A DNA stretch of 64,000 nucleotides from Bacteroidetes bacterium UBA2664 (GTDB lineage Bacteria; Bacteroidota; Rhodothermia; Balneolales; Balneolaceae). Position 1 is the stretch's first letter; each line of letters begins with the position of its first letter. This document shows positions 34,115 to 43,200 of this stretch, piece by piece. Under the pieces are notes generated by a model. It saw nothing but the letters and a program-made list of their open reading frames with translations, made no database searches and was not told the DNA's origin. The stretch spans positions 40,130 to 104,129 of the forward strand of contig DEMS01000024.1 in the NCBI GenBank assembly GCA_002359315.1, written 5' to 3'. The position numbers and the translations under genes were made by a program.

Positions 34115-35557
34115 ATGCACAATACGATAATCAGGGGCGCGAAAATTATAGATGGAATGAACTCACTGGAGTTTGAATCGGATATTGCTATTACAGAAAA
34201 TGGCCGGTTAAAATTATTGCCTCCCGGATCCGGTACCGATGCAAAAAAAGAAGTTGAAGCCGGAGGTTTCTATTTAGCCCCCGGGTTTATTGATGTTCAT
34301 ACACATGACGATACCCATGTGATCAGAACACCGGATATGTTAAATAAAATCAGTCAGGGTATTACAACAGTCATCGCCGGTAACTGTGGGATCAGTGCTT
34401 CACCGGTTACGTTAAAGGGAGAAGTTCCGAACCCCCTAAACCTGATTGGTGAAAAGGAACACTTCATCTATCCCGAATTTTCTGATTATTCAAAAGCCGT
34501 GGAGAGGGCGAAACCCAGTGTGAATGTTGCGGCATTAATCGGGCATACCTCATTGAGAAGCAATCATATGGATCATCTTTTTCGGCCGGCTACTGAATCG
34601 GAGATTGACGCAATGAGAATTCAGCTTCGGAATGCATTGGCGAATGGGGCGATTGGGTTAAGCAGCGGACTGGCCTATGATACCGCTTATGAGGCGCCGA
34701 AAGAAGAGGTAATGAAGCTGGTGGAAGAGGTGGCTCTTGCCGGTGGTGTCTATACGACCCATATGAGAAGTGAATTTGAACCGATTCTTGATGCGATCAA
34801 TGAAGCATTTGATACAGCCGGACACAAGGATGTGCCATTGATAATATCTCATCTGAAATGTGCCGGGGCGGCGAACTGGGGCAGAAGTGCTGAGGTATTG
34901 GATTTACTGAAAGAACGATCAAAAAAAGCACGATTTGCATGCGACTGTTACCCTTATTCAGCGAGCTCCAGTAACCTGAACTTGAAAGAGGTGACCGATA
35001 AAAATGACATCCTGATTACATGGTCTCAAGATCACCCGGAACAGAGCAATCGAATGCTTGCTGATATTGCGGAAGAGTGGAATCTGTCACTATTGGATGC
35101 CGCAAGAGAACTGATGCCGGCAGGTGCTGTTTATTACTGTATGAGTGAAGAGGATGTTCAGGAATTTTTAAGATACGAACGGACAATGATTGGGTCAGAC
35201 GGGTTACCGAACGACCCTCATCCCCATCCTCGATTATGGGGGGCCTTCCCGAGGGTATTGGGCCACTATTGCAGAGAGATGAAACTGTTTGAACTTCCGG
35301 AAGCGATTCATAAGATGACAGGAAAATCTGCAAAAGAGTTTGGGCTGAAAGACCGTGGAGTGATTGCTGATGATTATTATGCCGATCTGGTACTATTTGA
35401 TTTTGAGAAAGTATCGGACCGGGCCACCTATCAGATACCGAATCAACCTGCAGAGGGCATCGAAAAAGTCTGGGTAAATGGGGTGCTGAGTTACCAAAAC
35501 GGTTCAAAAGAGTGTGGAAGAGCCGGCCGGTTTTTGAGAAAAGAATCTGCTACTTAA
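34115..35557 (+). CDS. N-acyl-D-amino-acid deacylase family amidohydrolase
   Basis: 480 residues. The metal site begins at APGFIDVHTHDD (HxH, about residues 56-66), and GITTVIAGNCGIS, THMRSEF and MIGSDGLPNDPHPHPRLWGAFPRVLG are the hallmarks of D-aminoacylase/N-acyl-D-glutamate deacylase enzymes; the last includes the metal-binding Asp. The C-terminus (GVIADDYYADLVLFDFE) is the usual small beta domain. It hydrolyses N-acyl-D-amino acids to the D-amino acid. Downstream come a RidA protein and a Na+ symporter on the same strand, pointing to uptake and use of D-amino-acid derivatives, for instance from peptidoglycan. Confidence 0.9.
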   Translation: MHNTIIRGAKIIDGMNSLEFESDIAITENGRLKLLPPGSGTDAKKEVEAGGFYLAPGFIDVHTHDDTHVIRTPDMLNKISQGITTVIAGNCGISASPVTLKGEVPNPLNLIGEKEHFIYPEFSDYSKAVERAKPSVNVAALIGHTSLRSNHMDHLFRPATESEIDAMRIQLRNALANGAIGLSSGLAYDTAYEAPKEEVMKLVEEVALAGGVYTTHMRSEFEPILDAINEAFDTAGHKDVPLIISHLKCAGAANWGRSAEVLDLLKERSKKARFACDCYPYSASSSNLNLKEVTDKNDILITWSQDHPEQSNRMLADIAEEWNLSLLDAARELMPAGAVYYCMSEEDVQEFLRYERTMIGSDGLPNDPHPHPRLWGAFPRVLGHYCREMKLFELPEAIHKMTGKSAKEFGLKDRGVIADDYYADLVLFDFEKVSDRATYQIPNQPAEGIEKVWVNGVLSYQNGSKECGRAGRFLRKESAT

Positions 35558-35638
35558 TGAATCTTATGTTTCGTTTGATTCATTCGACAGGATTATCTTA
35601 TTATCACGAATGCAATTAACAGTTAAATCAATATTCAG

Positions 35639-36022
35639 ATGGCAATAAAACGATACGGCAGTGAAGGAGGTACAGGAACAGGTGGGCAACATCTGCCCTT
35701 TTCAAAAGCAACGGAAGCAAACGGATGGCTGTATGTGTCGGGACAAGTTCCCATGAAAAAGGGTGAAATTATGGAAGGGGGCATCATCGATCAATCCGTC
35801 CTGGCAATCGAGAATTGTTTTGATATCATGAAAGAAGCCGGGTATGGGGCACAGGATGTTGTTCATGTGACTGTTATTCTGACGGATGCACGATATTTTC
35901 AATCATTTAATAAGGTATTCAAGGAGAAGTTTGGCGAGAATCCACCGGCCAGGATATTATCAGTGGCCGATCTGGTTGTGGATTGCAAAGTAGAAGTGGG
36001 CCTGGTTTGCTATAAATCGTGA
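35639..36022 (+). CDS. RidA family protein (enamine/imine deaminase)
   Basis: 127 residues of the YjgF/YER057c/UK114 family, which trimerise and hydrolyse reactive enamine and imine intermediates formed by PLP enzymes. Conserved segments: LPFSKATEANGWLYVSGQVP, VLAIENCFDIMKEAGYG, VVHVTVILTDA and NPPARILSVADLVVDCKVEVGLV, which includes the substrate-binding Arg. It lies 81 bp downstream of the deacylase and 38 bp upstream of the symporter. D-amino-acid breakdown produces such imines, so its place in this cluster makes sense. Confidence 0.93.
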   Translation: MAIKRYGSEGGTGTGGQHLPFSKATEANGWLYVSGQVPMKKGEIMEGGIIDQSVLAIENCFDIMKEAGYGAQDVVHVTVILTDARYFQSFNKVFKEKFGENPPARILSVADLVVDCKVEVGLVCYKS

Positions 36023-36060
36023 GAGGGACTCAATCCAATGTCTTATAAATCGCGATTTAT

Positions 36061-37527
36061 ATGAACAGTACCATTTTTTTAAGTGCATTTTCACTCTACA
36101 TCCTCTTTTTGATAGGCCTGGGATGGTGGGTCTCCAGGAAACAACATACCGGGGAAGATTTTTTGCTTGCCGGCAGAGGACTCCCTCTGCTTCTGCTTAT
36201 GGGCACCACCGTGGCTACAATGGTTGGTACAGGATCATCCATTGGTGCAGTCGGTTTTGGTTATGAGAATGGGTGGGCGGGAACTCTATACGGTATCGGC
36301 GGAGCTACCGGCATATTACTGGCCGCGTGGTGGTTTGCACCGGTAAGGGAGTACCGTTTTATGACCATGAGTGAAGAACTCTCCTATTACACCGGAGCAA
36401 GCAGGGTTGTAAAAAATGTAGTTGGGCTACTGATCTTTCTCGCTTGTGTCGGATGGCTTGGGGCTCATATTTTAGGGGGTGGTATGTATCTTGCCTGGGT
36501 AGTTGATATTGACATAACTGTAGCAAAAGTGATCATTGCACTTGGATTCAGTATTTATATCGTGATTGGCGGTTACCGTGCCGTTGTTTGGACCGACACC
36601 ATCCAGGTTATTGTGCTCTTCTTCGGGTTTATATTGATGGTTATACTTGCCATTAAGCAATCCGGGGGTTGGGATGCGATGATTGCAGTGCAAAACGTTG
36701 AGAATATCAGTTTTTTGGGGATTCAAAAAACAGGCGGTTTACATGCGATCTCATTGGCAGTTGTGATCGCCGTCGGCGTTTTGGCCACTCCATCATTCCG
36801 ACAGAGAATTTACTCCTCGGAAAGTGTCTCTGCAGCAAGAAAATCCTTTATCTGGTCGGGAGGTATTTATCTCCTTTTTTCATTCATACCGGCACTGATC
36901 GGAATGGCTGCTTTTGCCATGAACCCGGAGCTGGATAACCGAAATTTCGCATTTCCATTTTTAGCCATTGAAGTGTTGCCACTATCCATCGGAGTGATTG
37001 TGTTGATTGCCGGCCTTTCGGCTACGATGTCGAGTGCCAGCTCCGATGCGATTGCCGGAGTCACCATTCTGATGAGGGATATATATGTGATTTTTAAGGG
37101 GGAAATACCGCCTCGGGAAAAAGTGGTTTTTTATTCCAGGATTGCACTGGTGGTTGTTATCGCATTTGCATTGTTGATGGCGTTGACATCGGATGATATC
37201 ATTACCTATATCACGAACATGATTGCTATGGTGATGAGCGGTATGTTTACGTGTGGATTACTGGGACGATTCTGGCCGCGATTTAACTGGCAGGGTGCGA
37301 TGGGCGCTATTATCGGTGGATTTCTTGCCTCGCTGGCAGTTTTATTAACGGATGGAGGAAATGAGTATTGGGGCAATCCAATCATCCCTTCTCTCGTCGT
37401 ATCGATCACCGCAGGTTATTTTGGATCGATCCTGACTCCTGAGAGTAAAATATCTCCGGCAGCGGCCAGGAAAATATTGGATGACGAACGGGAAAGAATG
37501 GAAAGTGTGAGCCGGATATTGGAATAA
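36061..37527 (+). CDS. Sodium:solute symporter family transporter
   Basis: 488 residues with about 13 membrane helices. SSS-family features include GWWVSRKQHTGEDFLLAGRGLPLL near the N-terminus, AGLSATMSSASSDAIAGVTILMRDIY (helix 8, with the Na+-coordinating Ser residues) and FSIYIVIGGYRAVVWTD. It imports a small solute with Na+. Because it follows an N-acyl-D-amino-acid deacylase and a RidA protein, an amino acid or acyl-amino acid is the likely cargo, but this is inference. It is convergent with the aldo/keto reductase gene with only 7 bp between stops. Confidence 0.92.
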   Translation: MNSTIFLSAFSLYILFLIGLGWWVSRKQHTGEDFLLAGRGLPLLLLMGTTVATMVGTGSSIGAVGFGYENGWAGTLYGIGGATGILLAAWWFAPVREYRFMTMSEELSYYTGASRVVKNVVGLLIFLACVGWLGAHILGGGMYLAWVVDIDITVAKVIIALGFSIYIVIGGYRAVVWTDTIQVIVLFFGFILMVILAIKQSGGWDAMIAVQNVENISFLGIQKTGGLHAISLAVVIAVGVLATPSFRQRIYSSESVSAARKSFIWSGGIYLLFSFIPALIGMAAFAMNPELDNRNFAFPFLAIEVLPLSIGVIVLIAGLSATMSSASSDAIAGVTILMRDIYVIFKGEIPPREKVVFYSRIALVVVIAFALLMALTSDDIITYITNMIAMVMSGMFTCGLLGRFWPRFNWQGAMGAIIGGFLASLAVLLTDGGNEYWGNPIIPSLVVSITAGYFGSILTPESKISPAAARKILDDERERMESVSRILE

Positions 37528-37534
37528 ATAGTCA

Positions 37535-38452
37535 CTATGGCACCGGATGGCCATTCGACGCTTCAAGAAGCCGGTACCAATCTTGCCGGTCAAGCTGAAT
37601 AGAAGTAGATTCTACTGCGGATCGCAACCGGTCCAATTTACCGGTTCCGGCGATCGCCTGTACGTTGCACGGCAAATAAAATAACCATGCGAGGGCTATT
37701 TGATCTATTGTGGTTTTGTATTTTTGTGAAAGTTTTTGACAAACCTCTCTCACCTTTACGGCCCTTTGGCTTTTTCCTGTAAACAGATCGCCTCCGGCAA
37801 ATGGACTCCAGATCATGGGTGAATAATTGTTTATTTGAGCTTGATCAAACGTTCCATCGTAGATAGGGTCAAGATGTAATAGTGAGCATTCAACCTGGTT
37901 GGTAACCAAAGGGGGATCCATCTTACTCTGTAAAAGATCAAACTGGGAGGTTGTAAAATTGGATACACCCACATGCAGAATTTTTTCTTCCTCGATAAGA
38001 AGAGAAAAAATATCCGCAATTTCACCCGCATCCATTAAGGGATCCGGACGATGTATCAAAATCAGATCGAGATAATCAGTGCCAAGATTACGCAGTGAAC
38101 GTTCGACCGAATCCCGAATATATTTTGACGTTGTATTGTAGTGTTGAACAATATGATGTGGACGATTGTCAGTAGTGAGACAGATACCGCATTTACTGAC
38201 CAGTTCCATTTTATTTCGCAAATCCGGGTTTTCCTTCAGTACCTTTCCAAACCGTTCTTCATTTCCATACGAACCATAAATATCTGCATGGTCGAAGGTT
38301 GTAACACCTAATACGAGAGCTCCCTCAATGTACTCTGTAAGCCGGGCCCGATTCAGATCCCATTCATGCAGTCTCCAGAAACCCAGAGCTATTTTTGAAA
38401 AATTAGGCCCGCTTTTATGAAGTTTTAACTTTGGAGATGTATGTGAATTCAT
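37535..38452 (-). CDS. Aldo/keto reductase
   Basis: 305 residues of the NADPH-dependent (beta/alpha)8 aldo-keto reductases. The catalytic Asp and Tyr are in TTFDHADIYGSYGNEERFG, Lys in MELVSKCGI, and His in DYLDLILIHRPDPLMD. VGVSNFTTSQFDLLQ and PCNVQAIAGTGKLDRLRSAVE (cofactor site) follow. The N-terminal GFWRLHEWDLNRARLTEYIEGAL is typical of the YdhF subgroup, whose natural substrate is not known. It stands alone, convergent with the symporter. Confidence 0.92.
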   Translation of the reverse strand: MNSHTSPKLKLHKSGPNFSKIALGFWRLHEWDLNRARLTEYIEGALVLGVTTFDHADIYGSYGNEERFGKVLKENPDLRNKMELVSKCGICLTTDNRPHHIVQHYNTTSKYIRDSVERSLRNLGTDYLDLILIHRPDPLMDAGEIADIFSLLIEEEKILHVGVSNFTTSQFDLLQSKMDPPLVTNQVECSLLHLDPIYDGTFDQAQINNYSPMIWSPFAGGDLFTGKSQRAVKVREVCQKLSQKYKTTIDQIALAWLFYLPCNVQAIAGTGKLDRLRSAVESTSIQLDRQDWYRLLEASNGHPVP

Positions 38453-38486
38453 AGGATCGGATTTTTAGAAATAAGAGTAGAATTTC

Positions 38487-38528
38487 AGCTAAAAGCTAAA
38501 AGCTAAAAGCTAAAAGCTATCAGCTATC
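38487..38528. repeat. Heptamer array AGCTAAA x4 then AGCTATC x2
   Basis: Six 7-bp words in one register, 35 bp upstream of the aldo/keto reductase start. The AGCTATC word is shared with the array at 6888-6912. Confidence 0.9.
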
Positions 38529-38552
38529 AAGTGCAACCTAACGCACCACGTC

Positions 38553-38573
38553 ATCCTGAATTTATTTCAGGAT
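38553..38573. repeat. Short palindromic repeat, copy 2 (inverse)
   Basis: ATCCTGAA-TTTAT-TTCAGGAT, the reverse complement of the element at 18994-19014; the identity continues a few bases outside the stem (GTC on one side). Confidence 0.8.
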
Positions 38574-38590
38574 TTCACTTATGTGTTGTT

Positions 38591-38640
38591 CGCTTCACTC
38601 CGCTTTGCTGCGTGGGATAAAAGAGGAGCGCTCGGTGCGC
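38591..38640. repeat. Dispersed repeat sharing AAGAGGAGCGCTC core
   Basis: CGCTTCACTCCGCTTTGC..., then GTGGGATAAAAGAGGAGCGCTC and GTGCGC. A very similar stretch is found at about 63930-63988 near the end of the window. Confidence 0.65.
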
Positions 38641-38962
38641 TATCGCGTACAAAAAATGTGTAGAGCAATAATTTGCAAATTCCAATGATGTCAATTGTAA
38701 TGGATATTTATATATGTACAACCTCTATATAAATAACATCCATCCATAATAACATATGACAATTATTAATTTGGCAAAAAATAAATTCATCGTATCAAAT
38801 TACAATTCGTCTCATAAGACAATAATTTTAAATGATTTACGTTATATAATCAGTTTGGGCATTAGATTTATCTAAAATTTTACTTGAATCACTTTATAAT
38901 TCTTCCATTTTAAAAGGAAGAGAAAAAAACACGGATAACGGAGATTATAAATAAAATAACAT

Positions 38963-39157
38963 ATGTCAGAGGAAGAAAAATTTGAAGAGATGATTGACAA
39001 TCCAACCAAGCATCAGTTGCGAGCCATGCATCATGCCAGAGAGAGAGCTTGTATTGATGCAATGAAGTCATCGACATCAAAAAATCCACACAATAAAGGT
39101 TCAGATTTAGCCGGACTTTGGAATTACGTTTATGAGGAGTATCTGGAGATTCAGTAG
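38963..39157 (+). CDS. Small hypothetical protein, 64 residues
   Basis: Starts at an ATG after an A-rich leader and encodes an acidic N-terminus (MSEEEKFEEMIDNPTK) followed by a His/Arg/Cys-containing helix (QLRAMHHARERACIDAMK), an Asn/Lys loop and an aromatic-acidic C-terminus (LWNYVYEEYLEIQ). There is no signal or membrane segment. I recognise no family. The codon use and amino-acid balance look like a real protein, and the gene ends overlapping by 7 bp the stop of the convergent lipid-kinase gene. The long repeat-filled upstream region makes it a single-gene unit. Confidence 0.55.
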   Translation: MSEEEKFEEMIDNPTKHQLRAMHHARERACIDAMKSSTSKNPHNKGSDLAGLWNYVYEEYLEIQ

Positions 39158-40053
39158 TTTCCTACAACGACCCTTAAAGCCTTCTCCACCACAGACAATT
39201 TCAAATGCTGGACAGCTCCCGAAATATGTTCGCCGTCTGCATGGACATAAATAGGTTGATCTGAATTGAGTTCCAGTTCTTTGCATCGATGAGAATGAAT
39301 TCCCCGCATTGATTTCTTAGGCCCTGTTTTGAACCGGGGCAGGTAGGATAATATCAGATAGAGAGGTAATTTTTCCACGATCAGCAGATCGAGCCATCCA
39401 TCATCCATCACAGCATCCGGTGCAATGTAGAACTGTCCGCCCTCCCATTTGCCATTGCAGAGAGTGATCATCAAATAGTCATTCATACTTTTTTCCCCAT
39501 CGATCTTCAACGTCATTTTGGCTCCCCTGAAAGAGATCGCTGCTTTTAGCGCACCTACAGCATAGAGCAAAAACCCCTTTAAAAGGGTAGATTGTGTGGC
39601 GTAATAATTTGCCAGCCCATCCAATCCCATTCCGATTGTATTTACACACCATCCCTCTTTATCTCCTGAAAAACGAATCATATCGATTTCAGTGATGGTT
39701 CCTTCCACCAGAATATCCAGACATTGCGGAATGGATTTATCCAGATGCAGGGTTTTTACGAAATCATTGCCCGATCCGATCGGTACAACTCCCAAAGCAG
39801 CACCGCTGCCAACCAATCCGCCGGCAACCTGACTCACGGTTCCATCTCCGCCGCAAGCTACAACGATCTCAAACTGCGACCCTTTTACACGAGCCAGATC
39901 CATGACCGGTATATCCGTAGTGGTTAGAACGATTTCAGCATCCGGCCACCTTCGTTCAATTTCCTTTTGAAGCGTGGAAAAATGCCTCATGGATCTTTTC
40001 CGATTGGCAGACGGATTGATAATAAAACAGATGTGCCTTCTATTCTTTTGCAT
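39151..40053 (-). CDS. Diacylglycerol kinase family lipid kinase
   Basis: 300 residues from the ATG at 40053 (MQKNRRHICFIINPSANRKR). An upstream ATG at 40101 would add 16 poorly conserved residues, so the inner start is preferred. The catalytic nucleotide-binding motif is VVACGGDGTVSQVAGGL, followed by LGVVPIGSGNDFVKTL; the Asp/Gly pattern matches DagK/YegS enzymes. It phosphorylates a lipid alcohol such as diacylglycerol at the membrane surface; sphingoid-base kinase activity is possible because this family overlaps with sphingosine kinases. It is convergent with the small gene at 38963. Confidence 0.9.
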   Translation of the reverse strand: MQKNRRHICFIINPSANRKRSMRHFSTLQKEIERRWPDAEIVLTTTDIPVMDLARVKGSQFEIVVACGGDGTVSQVAGGLVGSGAALGVVPIGSGNDFVKTLHLDKSIPQCLDILVEGTITEIDMIRFSGDKEGWCVNTIGMGLDGLANYYATQSTLLKGFLLYAVGALKAAISFRGAKMTLKIDGEKSMNDYLMITLCNGKWEGGQFYIAPDAVMDDGWLDLLIVEKLPLYLILSYLPRFKTGPKKSMRGIHSHRCKELELNSDQPIYVHADGEHISGAVQHLKLSVVEKALRVVVGNY

Positions 40054-40280
40054 TTCAGATACTAAGCTATCTGATGAATAATTGAAAGATCTAATCATCA
40101 AAAAACTTTCTGCTTAAGGATTATCTAAACTTTAATTCAGCATTCTGTTTACAATATTTAATCTGAGTGATCTGATTTTGAATAATTTTTTTTTTAAAAC
40201 GGCAATGTGTTGTCTAAATTAATCCATCTATAAAAAAGTGTTTGGTTCCATTCGTTACATAATGGCTCAATTAATAATAA

Positions 40281-43200
40281 ATGACTAAAAATATGATTAA
40301 GGTGAACAAAACAGCTCATTTTTGGGGTTTAATGAGGGCATTTTCGGTTCTCATTCTGGCTCTTTCGATTTCGGTTCTCATTCTGGCTCTTTCGATAACA
40401 CTACCATCTACTATTTTTGCACAAACTGTACCGATTGAGGGGATGAAGGAGAATACTCCCAGGGTGCATGCATTTACCAATGGTACGATAGTCACTGAGC
40501 CAGGAAACGTGATTACCGGGGGCACATTGGTGATCAGAAATGGAATTATAGAAGCCGTTGGCAGCAATGTAGCCATACCGGCTGATGCCCGGGTTTGGGA
40601 TCTGGCCGGAAAAACGATCTATCCGGGCTTTATTGATGCTTTTTCAGAAATAGGAATGAAAGACCCCAGAGTTGAACTGGACAGAGGTGCTCAGTCATGG
40701 AATCCCCATCTCAGAGCTCACCTAAATGCCATTAACGAATTTAACCCGGAGGATGATGGAAGTAGTGAACTCCGGGCACAAGGATTTACTACCGTATTAA
40801 GCGCACCTCCGCTTGGAATTTTTCGTGGGGATGCGGCCGTCATTGAACTTGGCGATGGGTCGGTCGCCAATCGGGTCGTTCGCAATGGTGTTGCGCAATC
40901 GGCTTCACTGTCCGGAAGCTGGGATTTTGGATACATTTATCCCACGTCTCAAATAGGTGTCATTGCACTGATCCGCCAAACCCTATACGATGCAGACTGG
41001 TATGAACGGGCTCATCAGGCGTATGAAAATAATCCGCGCGGGTTGCAGAAACCGGAAACAAATGCGCCGCTGGCTGCGCTTAGAGATGTAGTCAGAGGTA
41101 CCAAACCGATTCTGTTTACAACCAGCAGTGATGAACAGATTTTGAGAGCTCTTCGATTTACAGATGAATTTAATATCACTCCCTGGATTAAAGGAAACGG
41201 GAATGAGTATAAATTAATCGATGTACTATCGGAAGCATCCGTCCCACTCATTTTGCCGCTTAATTTTCCGGAAGTACCGGATGTTGATTCGCCTGAGGAA
41301 GCCCTCAATGAAGATCTGGGCGATTTAAGAGATTGGTACCTTGCACCGGAGAATCCGGGACGGTTGAATGCAGCTGACATAACTTTTTCATTTACAACCG
41401 ACGGCCTGGAGGACAAAGCACATTTTTTAAGGAATTTGCGTGAGGCGGTTTTTGCCGGTCTTGATTCTACCGCTGCACTGGCAGCCTTAACCCAAAATCC
41501 AGCGCGGCTTCTTGGAATCGATACAACACATGGCTCTATCTCAACCGGAAAAGTGGCAAACTTTGTGATCACTGACGGTGATATTTTTGCGGATCAGACC
41601 CAAATCATGGATGTCTGGGTTGATGGAGATCGTTTTAATATAAACTCTGATAATGTTATTGATGTCAGAGGAGATTGGAATTTAACATCTGCTGACGGAA
41701 CTGTTCAGGCTGACCTCTCCATTACCCAATCACGGCCAGGAAGCTTGAGTGGAACCATCACAATTAGCGGAATAGAAGCGGACTTGAAAAATGTAGCTTC
41801 TGATGATGATACCCGTCGTTTTAGAGCTGATTTTGAGGGGGATGCATTTGATGTATATGGATTAATCCAATTAACAGCATCTGTATCGGGTGACCAGCTC
41901 AACGGCTGGGCAGAAGTGCCGGGCAGTGAAAGGGTTCAATGGAGCGCAGTCAGAGTTGCAGAATTTGAAGAGGAAGTGAAGGAACCCGATGAAAAACTTG
42001 CGAGAAACCTCAATATATCTATCACTCGCCCGTCAATGGAATATGGACGGGAATCCATTCCGGAGCAACCCCGTTATGTGCTGATTCAAAATGCAACGAT
42101 ATGGACTATGGGTGAAGACGGTATTCTGGAAAATGCAGACCTGTTGATCGAAAGGGGAGAAGTGACTGAAGTTGGCCGGGATTTAAATGTACCGCGAAAT
42201 GCCGTTGTGATTGACGGCACCGGGAAACATGTGACACCGGGCTTGATAGATGCACACTTGCACTCCGGTGTGGATGGAGTCAATGAAATCGGGAACGCCA
42301 TCGTGCCGGAAGTGAGATTGGGTGATGTACTTAACATCAACAATATCTGGATGTATCGTCAGCTTGCCGGGGGCTTAACCACTGCCCATGTAATGCATGG
42401 ATCTGCAAATCCGATCGGTGGACAAAATGTCCATATTAAAATGAAGTGGGGCTCATTGTCTCACGATCTTGTTATTGAGGATGCACCACGCACTGTTAAA
42501 TTTGCATTGGGTGAGAATCCCAAGCGTGTGGGAACGGATCGGTATCCTGAGACACGGATGGGAACGGAGCAAATTATTGCAGACCGATTCAATATGGCCA
42601 GGGATTATGAAGCACGCTGGAATGAGTGGGAGAACAATCGAGTTGGAATACCGCCCCGGCGCGATCTCCGGCTTGATGCTATCGTAGATATTCTGAATGA
42701 AGATATTCTGGTGCAATCTCACAGTTACCGGGCGGATGAAATTCTTTCGCTGATGCGCCTGGCCGAACGTTATGATTTCCGGATCAAAGCTTTTCATCAC
42801 GGTGTTGAAGCGTATAAAGTGGCTCCTGAATTGGCAGCACATGGAGCCGGCGCTGTAGTTTGGTCGGATTGGTCATCGTTCAAAATTGAAGCATACGATG
42901 CAACCAACTACAATGCGCGATTACTTTTTGAAGCCGGTGTAGCAACATCACTTCATTCTGATGATAGTCAGGTCGCATCCCGAATGAACTGGGAGGCAGC
43001 CAAGATGGTACGGGCCGGAATGGATCCGGTGGATGCAATGTCACTGATTACAAGTACTACAGCGGAGTTGCTCGGTATCGATCACAGAGTAGGATCCCTG
43101 GAGTCGGGTAAAGATGGAGATTTTGTTATCTGGAGCGGAGATCCTCTCTCTACACTAACCGTGGCCGAACAGACTTGGATCGAAGGAAGAAAGTATTTCG

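Larger units (their letters stand above)
38453..38962. other. 510-bp intergenic region rich in repeats
   Basis: It contains a heptamer array (38487-38528), a palindromic repeat (38553-38573), a region at 38591-38640 resembling the one near the end of the window, and an AT-rich stretch with an inverted repeat (GGATATTTATATA at 38702 against TATATAAAT and ATCC to 38741). I see no further gene. The AT-rich part probably carries the promoter of the small ORF that follows. Confidence 0.7.

Noticed and set aside
33991..34176. 61-codon frame upstream of and overlapping the D-aminoacylase start
   Set aside because: It overlaps the real gene by 62 bp in another frame, and its residues show no pattern of a protein; likely leader sequence.
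41015..41572. 185-codon antisense frame in the amidohydrolase gene
   Set aside because: Shadow of the sense coding sequence; no independent start context or family resemblance.
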